A stretch of DNA of 64,000 nt, taken from assembly GCF_016786305.1 (NCBI RefSeq), contig NZ_JADWYV010000012.1. The stretch is one strand, 5' to 3'. Source of the DNA: Pseudofrankia nepalensis (GTDB taxonomy: Bacteria; Actinomycetota; Actinomycetes; Frankiales; Frankiaceae). Position numbers and translations under genes: made by a program. Positions 43,680 to 51,603 of this stretch are shown piece by piece. Under the pieces are notes generated by a model. It had not been told where the DNA came from. It made no database searches and saw nothing but the letters and a program-made list of their open reading frames with translations. The number at the start of each line of letters is the position of its first letter. Within the stretch, counting starts at the first letter, position 1.

Positions 43680-44270
43680 TCAGCCGTCCCAGCCCGGGGC
43701 CAGCGAGCCGACCACCGCCGACAGCAGCGCGCGTCGCGACGGCTGACCCGACGCCGGCCCGAACACCAACACCGGACTCTCGTCCCCGAAGGCCTCCACG
43801 AACACGTACCCGGCCGGGACCTGCGCCAGTTGCGCCGCCAGCAGTTCGACACCCGTTCCCGGACGCGCCGACACCGTCGCCAGCGACGTTCTCCCTTCCT
43901 TCGCCCCGCCGCCGTCGCCGGCCGCGAACTCTGCCGCACTCCGCGCCAGGCAGGTCGGGCACCCGTCATGCGGACGGCCTTGCGCCGCGTCAATGCCACC
44001 GATCGGCGCCGCCGTGTCGTCGACCTCCCGACCGAGCAGCACCCGGGCAAGGTGGCCATCCGGCCAGCCCAACGCCCGACACAGCAACGTCAACGTCTCC
44101 GCGGTGACGTTGCGCCGGCCGTCGCCTCGCTGCACGATCCTGATCGTCGATACCGACACCCCCGACAACGCCGCCAACCGCGACTGGCCCACCAGGCACG
44201 CCGCCATCCGGCCGTTGAGCGCCCCCGCGACCGCCCGCCAGTCCTGGCCCGTCACTACCGAGCCGCTCAC
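43680..44270 (-). CDS. XRE-type helix-turn-helix regulator
   Basis: A 196-residue protein. The N-terminal ALNGRMAACLVGQSRLAALSGVSVSTIRIVQRGDGRRNVTAETLTLLCRALGW is a Cro/C1-type helix-turn-helix. The C-terminal half has no recognised domain but includes a CPTC pair and a strand-rich end (YVFVEAFGDESPVLVFGP). GTG 44270 overlaps the stop of the preceding gene as GTGA. Probably controls rep or its own operon. Confidence 0.8.
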   Translation of the reverse strand: MSGSVVTGQDWRAVAGALNGRMAACLVGQSRLAALSGVSVSTIRIVQRGDGRRNVTAETLTLLCRALGWPDGHLARVLLGREVDDTAAPIGGIDAAQGRPHDGCPTCLARSAAEFAAGDGGGAKEGRTSLATVSARPGTGVELLAAQLAQVPAGYVFVEAFGDESPVLVFGPASGQPSRRALLSAVVGSLAPGWDG

Positions 44271-44758
44271 GCCGCCACCGCCCGCATCGCCCCGGACAGG
44301 CACACGCCCCGGGCGGGCACGACCAGTTCCCACACCACCAACGAAACGGCACACCCGTCGAGATCTGCTCGCACGTCGTGACAACGCGCCAGCCTGCTAC
44401 GACGCATCGGCGGTCGAACCGCACACACCACCGGCGCCACCAACCCGACAGGCCGCACACCAACCAGCAGCCCACCAACCGCGCACGCCACCGCCGTCAA
44501 CTCCACCGCCACACCGAGCGGCCACAGCACGACCGGCCCGGCCTCCGGATAGTGCCGGGCGAACTCGAACGCCAAGCGCACCAGATACGGCCGAGACAGG
44601 TACTCCACCGTCGCCCACCCGCACCCGCCGCCATCGACCGGATCCGAGCCCGGCGATCGACCCAGGACCAACCCGTCCGCCTTCAACGCCCGTAGCTCCG
44701 GCAACTCGACCGTCACCGGCCCACCTACCTCACCCAGAATGATCGTCACCGCAGTCAC
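44267..44758 (-). CDS. Hypothetical element protein
   Basis: A 163-residue unrecognised protein starting VTAVTIILGEVGGPVTVELPELRALKADGLVL, with a hydrophobic middle (ELTAVACAVGGLLVGVRPVGLVAPVVCAV) that could be one or two membrane segments. I use GTG 44758 because GGAGGTAGG lies upstream at good spacing; ATG 44773 would place the ribosome site inside the gene. Co-transcribed with the XRE regulator. Confidence 0.6.
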   Translation of the reverse strand: MTAVTIILGEVGGPVTVELPELRALKADGLVLGRSPGSDPVDGGGCGWATVEYLSRPYLVRLAFEFARHYPEAGPVVLWPLGVAVELTAVACAVGGLLVGVRPVGLVAPVVCAVRPPMRRSRLARCHDVRADLDGCAVSLVVWELVVPARGVCLSGAMRAVAA

Positions 44759-45039
44759 GGTTCCTACCTCCATCGAGCCGACGACGTCCGCACCCGCGGA
44801 CCGTTACAGCCGGCCCTGACCAGGAATGGCGCCCTGCTGACCGGGGTCCGGTAGCCGCAACTATCGGCAACCGATCAGCTTCCGTAAGTGGCGACGCGAG
44901 GGGAATCTTCGGGGCGTCTCCGGACCCGATAGGCGCATCGCCGGGGGCATCTGAGGCTCATCCACCCCGACCCCGCTGACACCACGCCCCCCGGGCACGA
45001 CGATCCGACAGGACAGCACCACACACCCAAGGGAAAGCC

Positions 45040-46407
45040 ATGCCCCCGAGCCCGAACCCGCGCACCCTGCTCGGCCTGCTCCTGGTCCAACGCCGCTGGA
45101 CCGTCGACCAGTTCTGCCGCGAATACGCCACCACCGCCGCCCGCCTCGACGACGTCACCACCCGCACCATCGACTACAGCACCGCCAAACGCTGGGTAGC
45201 CGGAAAAGTCACCCGACCCGTCCCCGCCTCCCGCCGCGTCCTCGAAGAACTCTTCGGCATCACCGCAGACCGCCTCCTGACCCCACCCCAGGGACCACCG
45301 CCCAGGACCGAACTCGCCCCACCCACCCGAGCGGGTCACCCAGCGACACGACCCGCGGCCAACAGTGAAGAAGCGTCGGGAAACGGTCCCATCTCCCCGT
45401 CCGTAGGAGGGCTACTCATGGCCGCAGAAGAAGCAGCCAACTTCCTACTCCGCGCCCACAGCGCCACCACCTCCGCCGACGTCGTCACCCTCCTCACCAA
45501 CGAGGTACGCCGCATCGCCCACGCCTTCCCCACCGAAGGCGGCCCCACCCTGATCCCCGGCCTCGCCGCCGCGCAGCGCTTCGCCTTCCGCCACCTCGAC
45601 GCACCCACCGACCCCAACCAAGCCCGCGACGTCTACTTCCTCGCCGCAGCCGCCAGCGGAATGCTCGCCCACGCCGCCCGCGACACCGGCCAACTCGACG
45701 CCGCCATGACCCAAACCCGCACAGCACTACTCTGCGCCGACCGCGCCGGCAGCCCCGCCCTACGCGTCTGGCTCCGCAACCGCCAGGCATCCAACGCCCG
45801 ATGGGCCGGCTGGCACCACGACGCACTCCGCTACACCCAACTCGCCGACGCCGACGCCACCACAACCCGCGGAAGCGCCGCCGTCGAACACGCCTACTTG
45901 CAGGCCCGCGCCTACGCCACCGTCGGCGACATCGACCAAGCACACGCCGCCCTACGTGCCGCCGCAGAGGCACGCGACCGCGCCCAACCCGACGACCTCA
46001 GCGACCTCGGCGGATGGCTCACCATCAACGACGCCGACACCCTCTACATCGCCGCCGACGCCCACTCATTCCTGCCCGACCCAACCACAGCCGAAGCCGC
46101 CGCCACCACAGCCGTAGCCTCATTTGAGGCCACAACCGAGGCGCGTCACGGCAACACCAACGGGTCCTACGAAGCACTCGCGTTGGCAAGAGCCCGCGCC
46201 GGCAACGTCGAAGGCGTGCGCGAGGCCCTACAACCGATCCTCCATCTGCCCCCGCAGCACCGCGTCTACGGCCTCCTTGCAGACATCCAGCGCATCCACG
46301 ATGTCCTGACCACACCCCGTTACCACAACACAACAGCCATCCGCGACCTCACGACCGAACTCGAGCAGTTCATGCAAGACAGGCCGCAGCCCGCCCTACC
46401 CCAGTAG
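45040..46407 (+). CDS. Helix-turn-helix regulator with TPR-like domain
   Basis: A 455-residue protein. N-terminus (RWTVDQFCREYATTAARL ... STAKRWVAGKVTRPVPASRRVLEELFG) is a DNA-binding-like helical region of the type found in actinobacterial XRE-TPR regulators. After a Pro-rich linker, residues 130-430 are helical repeats (AARDTGQLDAAMTQTRTALLCADRAG, LQARAYATVGDIDQAHAALRAAAEARDRA). ATG has GGGAAAG upstream. It is divergent from the XRE operon over a 280-bp gap and precedes the DUF262/HEPN cassette, but is separated from it by its own promoter region. Confidence 0.75.
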   Translation: MPPSPNPRTLLGLLLVQRRWTVDQFCREYATTAARLDDVTTRTIDYSTAKRWVAGKVTRPVPASRRVLEELFGITADRLLTPPQGPPPRTELAPPTRAGHPATRPAANSEEASGNGPISPSVGGLLMAAEEAANFLLRAHSATTSADVVTLLTNEVRRIAHAFPTEGGPTLIPGLAAAQRFAFRHLDAPTDPNQARDVYFLAAAASGMLAHAARDTGQLDAAMTQTRTALLCADRAGSPALRVWLRNRQASNARWAGWHHDALRYTQLADADATTTRGSAAVEHAYLQARAYATVGDIDQAHAALRAAAEARDRAQPDDLSDLGGWLTINDADTLYIAADAHSFLPDPTTAEAAATTAVASFEATTEARHGNTNGSYEALALARARAGNVEGVREALQPILHLPPQHRVYGLLADIQRIHDVLTTPRYHNTTAIRDLTTELEQFMQDRPQPALPQ

Positions 46408-46551
46408 CAAGTAGCGTCAAACGCGAGCACTCACGGCGTTACCGAATCCGTGTGTCGATGATCAAGGAAGCGTCGATGCAAGGATCGCGCCGCGCGACGA
46501 CTGCTCACGGCGCTGACGCACCGTGCTCGAGAGCCGTCGCGGATCCAGGTC

Positions 46552-46580
46552 TTGATCGTACGGCGAGCCTCGAGTAGTAA
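46552..46580 (+). promoter_or_regulatory. Promoter of the DUF262/HEPN cassette
   Basis: TTGATC (-35, 46552-46557) and TAGTAA (-10, 46575-46580) with an ideal 17-nt spacer. The GTG start follows 9 nt after the -10, implying a leaderless mRNA. The preceding gap holds nothing else recognised. Confidence 0.6.
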
Positions 46581-46589
46581 GGTGCTCGT

Positions 46590-47720
46590 GTGAGCGAGAC
46601 CTCAGATGAAGCGTTGTCCATCGTTGAGGACGAGGAACCGGGCCTTGGACTCGACGATGTTTACGAGCTGCGAGAAGTGGATCCTGATCCGGCGCAGATC
46701 AGCTACAGCGGCACCGACTTTGATATTGAGGGTCTCGTTAGGCGCCACAATAGAGGCGATATTGTAGTCCCTAGTTTTGGAAACAATGACGCTACCGTTG
46801 AAACGGCGGGATTCCAGAGAAGATTCGTTTGGCGACGCCCACAGATGGATCGCTTCATCGAATCACTACTGTTGGGGTATCCGATTCCGGGCATCTTTCT
46901 CGTCCAGCAGCAGGACCGCAGGTACCTAGTGCTAGACGGACAGCAGCGCATCAAGACTATGAGCGCCTTCTACGATGGGATATTTGCTGGACGAGAGTTT
47001 GCGCTACAGAATGTGGCGCCGAGGTTTCAAGACTTGACGTACCGTACACTAACCCCGGAACAGCGGCGAACTCTCGATAACACGTTCATCCAAGCCACCG
47101 TGGTGAAGACGGATGGCACCCGAGAATCTCTCGACGCGGTGTATCAGATTTTTGAGAGACTCAATTCCGGTGGCACTCAACTCACGCCCCATGAGATCCG
47201 GGTGGCTCTGTACGCGGGAGAGCTAATTGAATTCCTGACAGCCTTGAATGAGAAGCCTTCGTGGCGGGCTTTGTATGGCCCGGCCTCACCTCGTTTGCGT
47301 GATCAGGAGATCGTGCTGAGATTTATCGCACTCTACACGTCTCCCGGCAACTATAAGCGACCCTTGAAGAAGTATCTCAATGACTTCGTAGGCGCTCATC
47401 GGAACCTGGAAGACCTTCCGGTTGAAATTCTAGAGTCGAGGTTTGAGCGAGCAACTGAGCTTATACTCGCGCGAGCAGGGAGGCGCGCACTTAGGGCCAG
47501 AGGAAGTCAACTTAACGCGGCGTTGACGGAGGCGCTTCTCGTGGGGATCGCTCGACGTCTGGATGCGGGTACGGAGCCCACACCAGAGGATATCGACGAG
47601 CAGATACGGAGGCTCCTGGAAGAGCCGGAGCTTGAACAGGTCACCGCTAGGGCGACGGCGGACGAGGAGAGTGTTCGAACGCGTCTCGCCCTCGCGACCA
47701 AAGCGTTTGCTCGCATATAG
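46590..47720 (+). CDS. DUF262 (ParB/Srx-like) protein
   Basis: A 376-residue protein with the DUF262 core: FQRRFVWRRPQMDRFIESLLLGYPIPGIFLVQQ (about 75-107), then the nucleotide-site motif DGQQR at 116-120, and FERLNSGGTQLTPHEIR. This fold hydrolyses NTPs in GmrSD-type DNA-restricting proteins, but the C-terminal HNH (DUF1524) nuclease half is absent, so nuclease action would need a partner. Composition is clearly less GC-rich than the neighbours. The stop TAG at 47718-47720 is followed at once by the HEPN ATG, indicating translational coupling. Likely a sensor or regulator part of a two-gene defence or toxin-antitoxin unit (inferred). Confidence 0.88.
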   Translation: MSETSDEALSIVEDEEPGLGLDDVYELREVDPDPAQISYSGTDFDIEGLVRRHNRGDIVVPSFGNNDATVETAGFQRRFVWRRPQMDRFIESLLLGYPIPGIFLVQQQDRRYLVLDGQQRIKTMSAFYDGIFAGREFALQNVAPRFQDLTYRTLTPEQRRTLDNTFIQATVVKTDGTRESLDAVYQIFERLNSGGTQLTPHEIRVALYAGELIEFLTALNEKPSWRALYGPASPRLRDQEIVLRFIALYTSPGNYKRPLKKYLNDFVGAHRNLEDLPVEILESRFERATELILARAGRRALRARGSQLNAALTEALLVGIARRLDAGTEPTPEDIDEQIRRLLEEPELEQVTARATADEESVRTRLALATKAFARI

Positions 47721-48236
47721 ATGTCGACGACGCGCAGCCCGATAGACGTCTGGCCACCCGCAGAAGTAACATTTATCCTGAAACGGCTTTCCGAGCTTGC
47801 TTCTATAGTGGAAGAGCAGGCTCGTTCGTCGAATGATCAGGAGATCGTCTCATGGCTGGCGCGCCTCCTAGTCATTCGCAGCTGCGGATACCTAGAACAA
47901 ACAGTCGCCGAGACCGCGCGAGCTTACACGAGGCATAAATCCTATGGACTCGTACGCTCCTTTTCCCTTGGCTGGTTAGAGAGAACACACAACCCGACTC
48001 CGGATGCACTGGAGACATTCACCGGTCGTTTTGATGCTGGAATGCAGGAAGAACTCGGCGAATTCTTGAACGCAAACGACGAGGAGTTGCGGCGCGAGCT
48101 CGCATTTCTGGTCGATCGGCGCAACAGGATTGCACACGGCTTGAACGAGGGGATCGGGGTCGTCAAAGCGCTAGCACTTAAGGATGTAGCATGTCAGGTT
48201 GCGGACTGGTTCATACTTCGGTTCCGTCCTACCTGA
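47721..48236 (+). CDS. HEPN-domain putative ribonuclease
   Basis: A 171-residue all-helical protein with the HEPN catalytic signature RNRIAH, an Rx4H motif at R134-H139, preceded by ELRRELAFLVDR. The overall pattern resembles the RiboL-PSP / MAE-type HEPN families, whose members are toxins or RNases in abortive infection and toxin-antitoxin systems. No ribosome site of its own: the ATG directly follows the DUF262 stop. Codon use is low-GC like its partner. I infer that it cuts RNA when released by DUF262; whether it is self-toxic is unknown. Confidence 0.8.
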   Translation: MSTTRSPIDVWPPAEVTFILKRLSELASIVEEQARSSNDQEIVSWLARLLVIRSCGYLEQTVAETARAYTRHKSYGLVRSFSLGWLERTHNPTPDALETFTGRFDAGMQEELGEFLNANDEELRRELAFLVDRRNRIAHGLNEGIGVVKALALKDVACQVADWFILRFRPT

Positions 48237-48480
48237 GGTCGTAGGCAGTATCGGTAGAGATTCGACCTCGCTCGTCGCGCGAGACCGTCGACGGCGGATG
48301 TCTGTGGACGGTTCCAGGTGGCAGTCACCGCGACAGCTAAGCCCGCGAACGCGAGCGGACTACCACGGATCTTGATGAAGAAAGATGATCTTTGTCGCAG
48401 CAAATCTATGAGGTTTTTGCACAGGGATCGCATCGCGCGAAGGTCGGCCGGAGGTGCCGCGGATCCGTCGCACGCACCGT

Positions 48481-49257
48481 TCAACAACCAGGTAGAGAAC
48501 CTTCGCCTGAGATCTGCACGTCTCTTCTCGGATCAAGATTCTGACCGGGATTCGAAAGCGGCACAGCTCGCTCGGGCGGCTGCCCGGGCGTCAACCGCCA
48601 GTAGGTGTCAGCAGCAACATCCCGCACCACCAGCGTCGTCGCCGTATAGATACGACCGGAGCCCCCGCCCGAGCCCCGGTATTTTTCAACTTCCACCGCC
48701 CGTTGCAGGGCAGAGACAAAGAGTTCATTGGCGGAGTCCTCAGACATTTGAGCGGTGACTACCGTGCACGGGCTGAGTAGTTTCTCAATGCGAAGTATCG
48801 ATGTTTTGCGGGGCGCGGGGCCAGCAGATGCCGCCCGTTCGTCGAGACCAGAGATGTACATGTTGACTTCGAGGTGGTACAGATAAAAGCCTCGCGGGGA
48901 GTTATTCTCGAACTCAAGATCTCTCATTTCAAAAGCAAATCGCGGCTCGATTGAGTTGAATCTGATCCTCAGTAGATTTAACAGCTGCCCATCTTCTTCG
49001 GAGGCCCGTGAATCTAGAAGCGCCTCATTTGCGATGTCCACGGAGTCTCGCGCCGCAACAATCGCTAACCAGCCAAAGATCGATGACGTGATTAGAGTAA
49101 GTGCGGCAATTGAAATACCGACGATCTCAAAGATGTGGCGACTGCGCCCACCGCCGGGATCGGGATCGTCCGGCCCACCGCCGGGATCGGGATCGTCCGG
49201 CCCACCGCCGGGATCGGGATCGTCCGGCCCACCGCCGGGATCGGGCTGGGTTCCCAT
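48481..49257 (-). CDS. Membrane-anchored protein with PDPGGGPDD repeats
   Basis: About 258 residues from ATG 49257. The N-terminus holds three exact PDPGGGPDD repeats plus PDPGGG (residues 5-37), then one transmembrane helix (IVGISIAALTLITSSIFGWLAIVAA, about 42-66). After it, about 190 residues of mixed strands have no recognised domain (RFAFEMRDLEFENNSPRGFYLYHLEVNMYISG). The repeats should lie on the cytoplasmic side if the C-terminal part is outside. Low GC like the DUF262/HEPN genes but opposite strand. Start uncertain; the frame is open to 49356. Confidence 0.65.
   Translation of the reverse strand: MGTQPDPGGGPDDPDPGGGPDDPDPGGGPDDPDPGGGRSRHIFEIVGISIAALTLITSSIFGWLAIVAARDSVDIANEALLDSRASEEDGQLLNLLRIRFNSIEPRFAFEMRDLEFENNSPRGFYLYHLEVNMYISGLDERAASAGPAPRKTSILRIEKLLSPCTVVTAQMSEDSANELFVSALQRAVEVEKYRGSGGGSGRIYTATTLVVRDVAADTYWRLTPGQPPERAVPLSNPGQNLDPRRDVQISGEGSLPGC
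49147..49246. repeat. 27-bp minisatellite coding for PDPGGGPDD
   Basis: Exact 27-bp units begin at 49147, 49174 and 49201, and a partial fourth at 49228. The unit length is a multiple of three, so copy-number change keeps the frame of the membrane protein. Confidence 0.85.
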
Positions 49258-49400
49258 CTTCCATCCGATCTCGCGCTGACCGTCACTTGAAGCAGCTGTA
49301 TAGGCCCGGGTGTGACGCCCACATCGGGGCCTGACAGTGGGGCAGGGTAGGAACAAAGTACCCGAAGATCGCCATCGCGGAAATTCTGTGAGGTTTCAAG

Positions 49401-49417
49401 GCGCCCCGTCGGGGCGC
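49401..49417. terminator. Hairpin GCGCCCC-GTC-GGGGCGC
   Basis: Perfect 7-bp arms in the 437-base gap between the membrane protein start (49257) and the gene at 49695. Nothing else in that gap is recognised. Confidence 0.4.
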
Positions 49418-49694
49418 GCGCCGTGCCGCCGCACGCGCCATGCACGGGCGGGACCCCGTCAGCCCGCCACGCCCCGGGGCCCCGCCTCGCTTCGCTCGGC
49501 ACCCCGGGCGTGTCGGCCTGCCACCCCACCCGCGCCCGTCGGAGCGTCGGCCCGTCGCTACTCCGAGGGGCCGACTGTCGTCCGACCTCAGCCGGCGCAC
49601 CTTCGACCGGCTTCCTCATGCGCGTCGCGAGCGGCCTACGACCGCGGCCGAAGGGACTCTTTGCACCGCCTGCCGCGGGGCCGATAGTGATCGT

Positions 49695-50249
49695 ATGACC
49701 ACAGGTGAGTCGGAACCCCCAATGGCCGCCGTTCCCGTCGGGCAGGCTCCTGCGGGCCCTGTGCCGCACTGGCCGACCAACGCCGCCGGTGAGACCTACG
49801 GGTCGGCCCTTGACGGCCAGTTCCCCGGCGACGAGCCCGACCTCATCAGCGCATGGACCACCGAATGGACCGTGGGCTACGTGCGGCGGACCGAACTCGA
49901 CATCGCGACCGGCGCATCCGTGGTGAGAAACCCCGCCGACGCTCTCGCCTGGAACGCGAAAGTAGCCGCGATGATCGCAGCCGGAGAGCGTGTGTTCGTC
50001 CCGGTCTACGAGCAGGACGGCGTGACGGTCATCGGCCAGCACGAGATCCAGCTCGGCGGCGGAAGTACCGGCCAGCACGGCGACGGCAGCCCCCCGCCGA
50101 CGACGATTCCACACGGTGGTGTCGCCGACGATTCCACGCCGTGGTACTACGGCCTCAGCCCCGAGACCACGAAAGGCATGGACCCCCCGCCACCCCCCGA
50201 GCGCGGACCCAAACCGCCCCCTATCATGCCTACGCCCCCAGCCCCGTGA
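49695..50249 (+). CDS. Hypothetical accessory protein
   Basis: A 184-residue unrecognised protein. The centre is protein-like (AAGETYGSALDGQFPGDEPDLISAW, TVGYVRRTELD, AKVAAMIAAGERVFVPVYEQDGVTVIGQHEI), while the C-terminal 50 residues are Pro/Gly-rich and likely disordered. No signal peptide or membrane segment. ATG lies 5 nt after TAGTGA, which may be a -10 of a leaderless mRNA. The SMI1/KNR4 gene follows on the same strand. Confidence 0.6.
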   Translation: MTTGESEPPMAAVPVGQAPAGPVPHWPTNAAGETYGSALDGQFPGDEPDLISAWTTEWTVGYVRRTELDIATGASVVRNPADALAWNAKVAAMIAAGERVFVPVYEQDGVTVIGQHEIQLGGGSTGQHGDGSPPPTTIPHGGVADDSTPWYYGLSPETTKGMDPPPPPERGPKPPPIMPTPPAP

Positions 50250-50308
50250 CTCCCCGCGCTCCGGCCGCGGACCCGCGCGACCGCTCGCTTTTCGAGCTAC
50301 CTCGTAGC

Positions 50309-50998
50309 ATGCACGCCGTGATACGTACTGACTGGTCAGATGTGCGTGACTTGCTCGCCCGGCTGGCCGCCGAGCCGAGCGCCGAGAAGATCTTCGGCGC
50401 CAGCGGTCACCAGTGGCTGCTGGAACCGCCTCTCACCGCCGCCGAACTGGCCGAAGTCGAGGCGCAGGTGCGGGTGGAGTTGCCGAGCGAATACCGCTCA
50501 TTTCTGCTGGAAGCGGGACGGGGCGGGGCCGGGCCCGCCTACGGCCTGTTCCCACTCCGGCGCGTGGAAGGGCGATGGCGGTGGGAGGGCGACGGCGCCA
50601 CGCTGACCGGCTTGGACACGCTTGCCCAGCCCTTCCCACATGTGGAGGCGTTCAACCCAGCCGAGGGGCTGCCCGAGCCGCCTGACGAGGATGATTACGA
50701 CTCGGAGGAGGCGTTCTTCGAGGCTGCGGAGGCCTACTTTGAGCAGCACGATGCCGTCGTGTTTCGTCCTGAGCATTCGGTCGGGCTGCTGTACCTGTGC
50801 CATCTCGGTTGCGCGCTGCGGGAGGCGCTCGTGGTCAGCGGCCCCGCGAGAGGACAGATGTGGGCGGACAACACCGCCGACGACGCCGGGTTCGCGCCGC
50901 TACTCGGCGATGCCGGGCGACCGCTGGGCTTCGCCCAGTGGTATCGGCGGTGGTTGGACCGCGCGGCAGCCCAACTACCCGCCGGCCTCGACGCCTGA
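50309..50998 (+). CDS. SMI1/KNR4 family protein
   Basis: A 229-residue protein with the SMI1_KNR4 signature EPPLTAAELAEVEAQVRVELPSEYRSFLLEAGRGGAGPAYGLFPL, followed by an acidic strand-helix part (PEPPDEDDYDSEEAFFEAAEAYF) and LGDAGRPLGFAQWYRRWLDRA. In bacteria this superfamily is frequent among immunity proteins of polymorphic toxin systems, but no toxin is recognised beside it. Start ATG 50309 or GTG 50318; no clear ribosome site. Confidence 0.85.
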   Translation: MHAVIRTDWSDVRDLLARLAAEPSAEKIFGASGHQWLLEPPLTAAELAEVEAQVRVELPSEYRSFLLEAGRGGAGPAYGLFPLRRVEGRWRWEGDGATLTGLDTLAQPFPHVEAFNPAEGLPEPPDEDDYDSEEAFFEAAEAYFEQHDAVVFRPEHSVGLLYLCHLGCALREALVVSGPARGQMWADNTADDAGFAPLLGDAGRPLGFAQWYRRWLDRAAAQLPAGLDA

Positions 50999-51037
50999 CA
51001 CAGGGCTTCGGCATGTGCAATGCGGCGGTGATAAGAC

Positions 51038-51056
51038 CCAGGGGCTCTGCCCCTGG
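51038..51056. terminator. Hairpin CCAGGGG-CTCTG-CCCCTGG
   Basis: Perfect 7-bp arms 40 bp after the SMI1/KNR4 stop. The rest of the 600-base gap to 51603 holds the candidate right attachment repeat (51433), a 14-bp palindrome GGCGAACGTTCGCC around it, and a TATAAC -10 candidate at 51534 for the next SDR. Confidence 0.55.
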
Positions 51057-51603
51057 ACCCCGGCCAGCTTCCAAAGGAGGGGAAGAGCGCGAACGTCCGC
51101 GTGTCCCCTCCGCAGAGCCGGCGCCCGAGGGCTACCGCCGGAACCCCGACCGTGCAAGACCCGCACGGCCCACGAGCGGTGAAGGCGACGACGGCGGATC
51201 TTGCACGGCCGAGAACCCGACGGTAGGGGACAAGCCCGCCGGCCCTCCGAAGGAGACACGCTCGCCCCAGCCATGAGGACACAGTCCTCAGCGGGCGTCC
51301 CGTCGGCTGTCATCAGGTTGGCGTGCTGTGGCTGTCTGTTGTTGGCGTCAGTTTGTAGTGCTTACCGCGCGCCCTCTGGGCCGTGCACCACGTCTGGCTG
51401 ATCTTGGTTCTACGCGTGCGGCCGGCGGGGCGAACGTTCGCCGAGGTGGCACCAGACCCAGCGGCACCCGGCGACGAGGGCGCGGACAACGCGATCATTG
51501 AGGATGGGGCAGGCACCGGCCGAGATTTTCCAGTATAACGATCGGACAAATGAACAACTCACCTGAAGCCATCGGTGACGGCCACGGGGGCGAAGGAGCG
51601 GAC

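Larger units (their letters stand above)
39743..51443. mobile_element. Integrated actinomycete element (ends tentative)
   Basis: A stretch with a serine integrase at one end, a RepSA-like replication initiator, XRE and TPR regulators, then cargo of lower GC. The proposed ends are the 11-bp direct repeats AACGTTCGCCG at 39743-39753 and 51433-51443. The left one lies 80 bp before the integrase gene, where attL of a serine-integrase element is expected; the right one lies just after the last accessory gene and before an ordinary SDR. No FtsK/TraB-type translocase is present, so it is a reduced or mobilisable form. The element itself is well supported, the exact ends are not. Confidence 0.5.

Noticed and set aside
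46590..47720. Complete GmrSD restriction enzyme
   Set aside because: The DUF1524/HNH half and its catalytic His are absent; the gene ends soon after the DUF262 helical part.
48240..48290. tRNA-like T-arm (GGTCGAATCT) on the minus strand
   Set aside because: The TTCGA loop is incomplete and no acceptor or anticodon stem can be folded around it.
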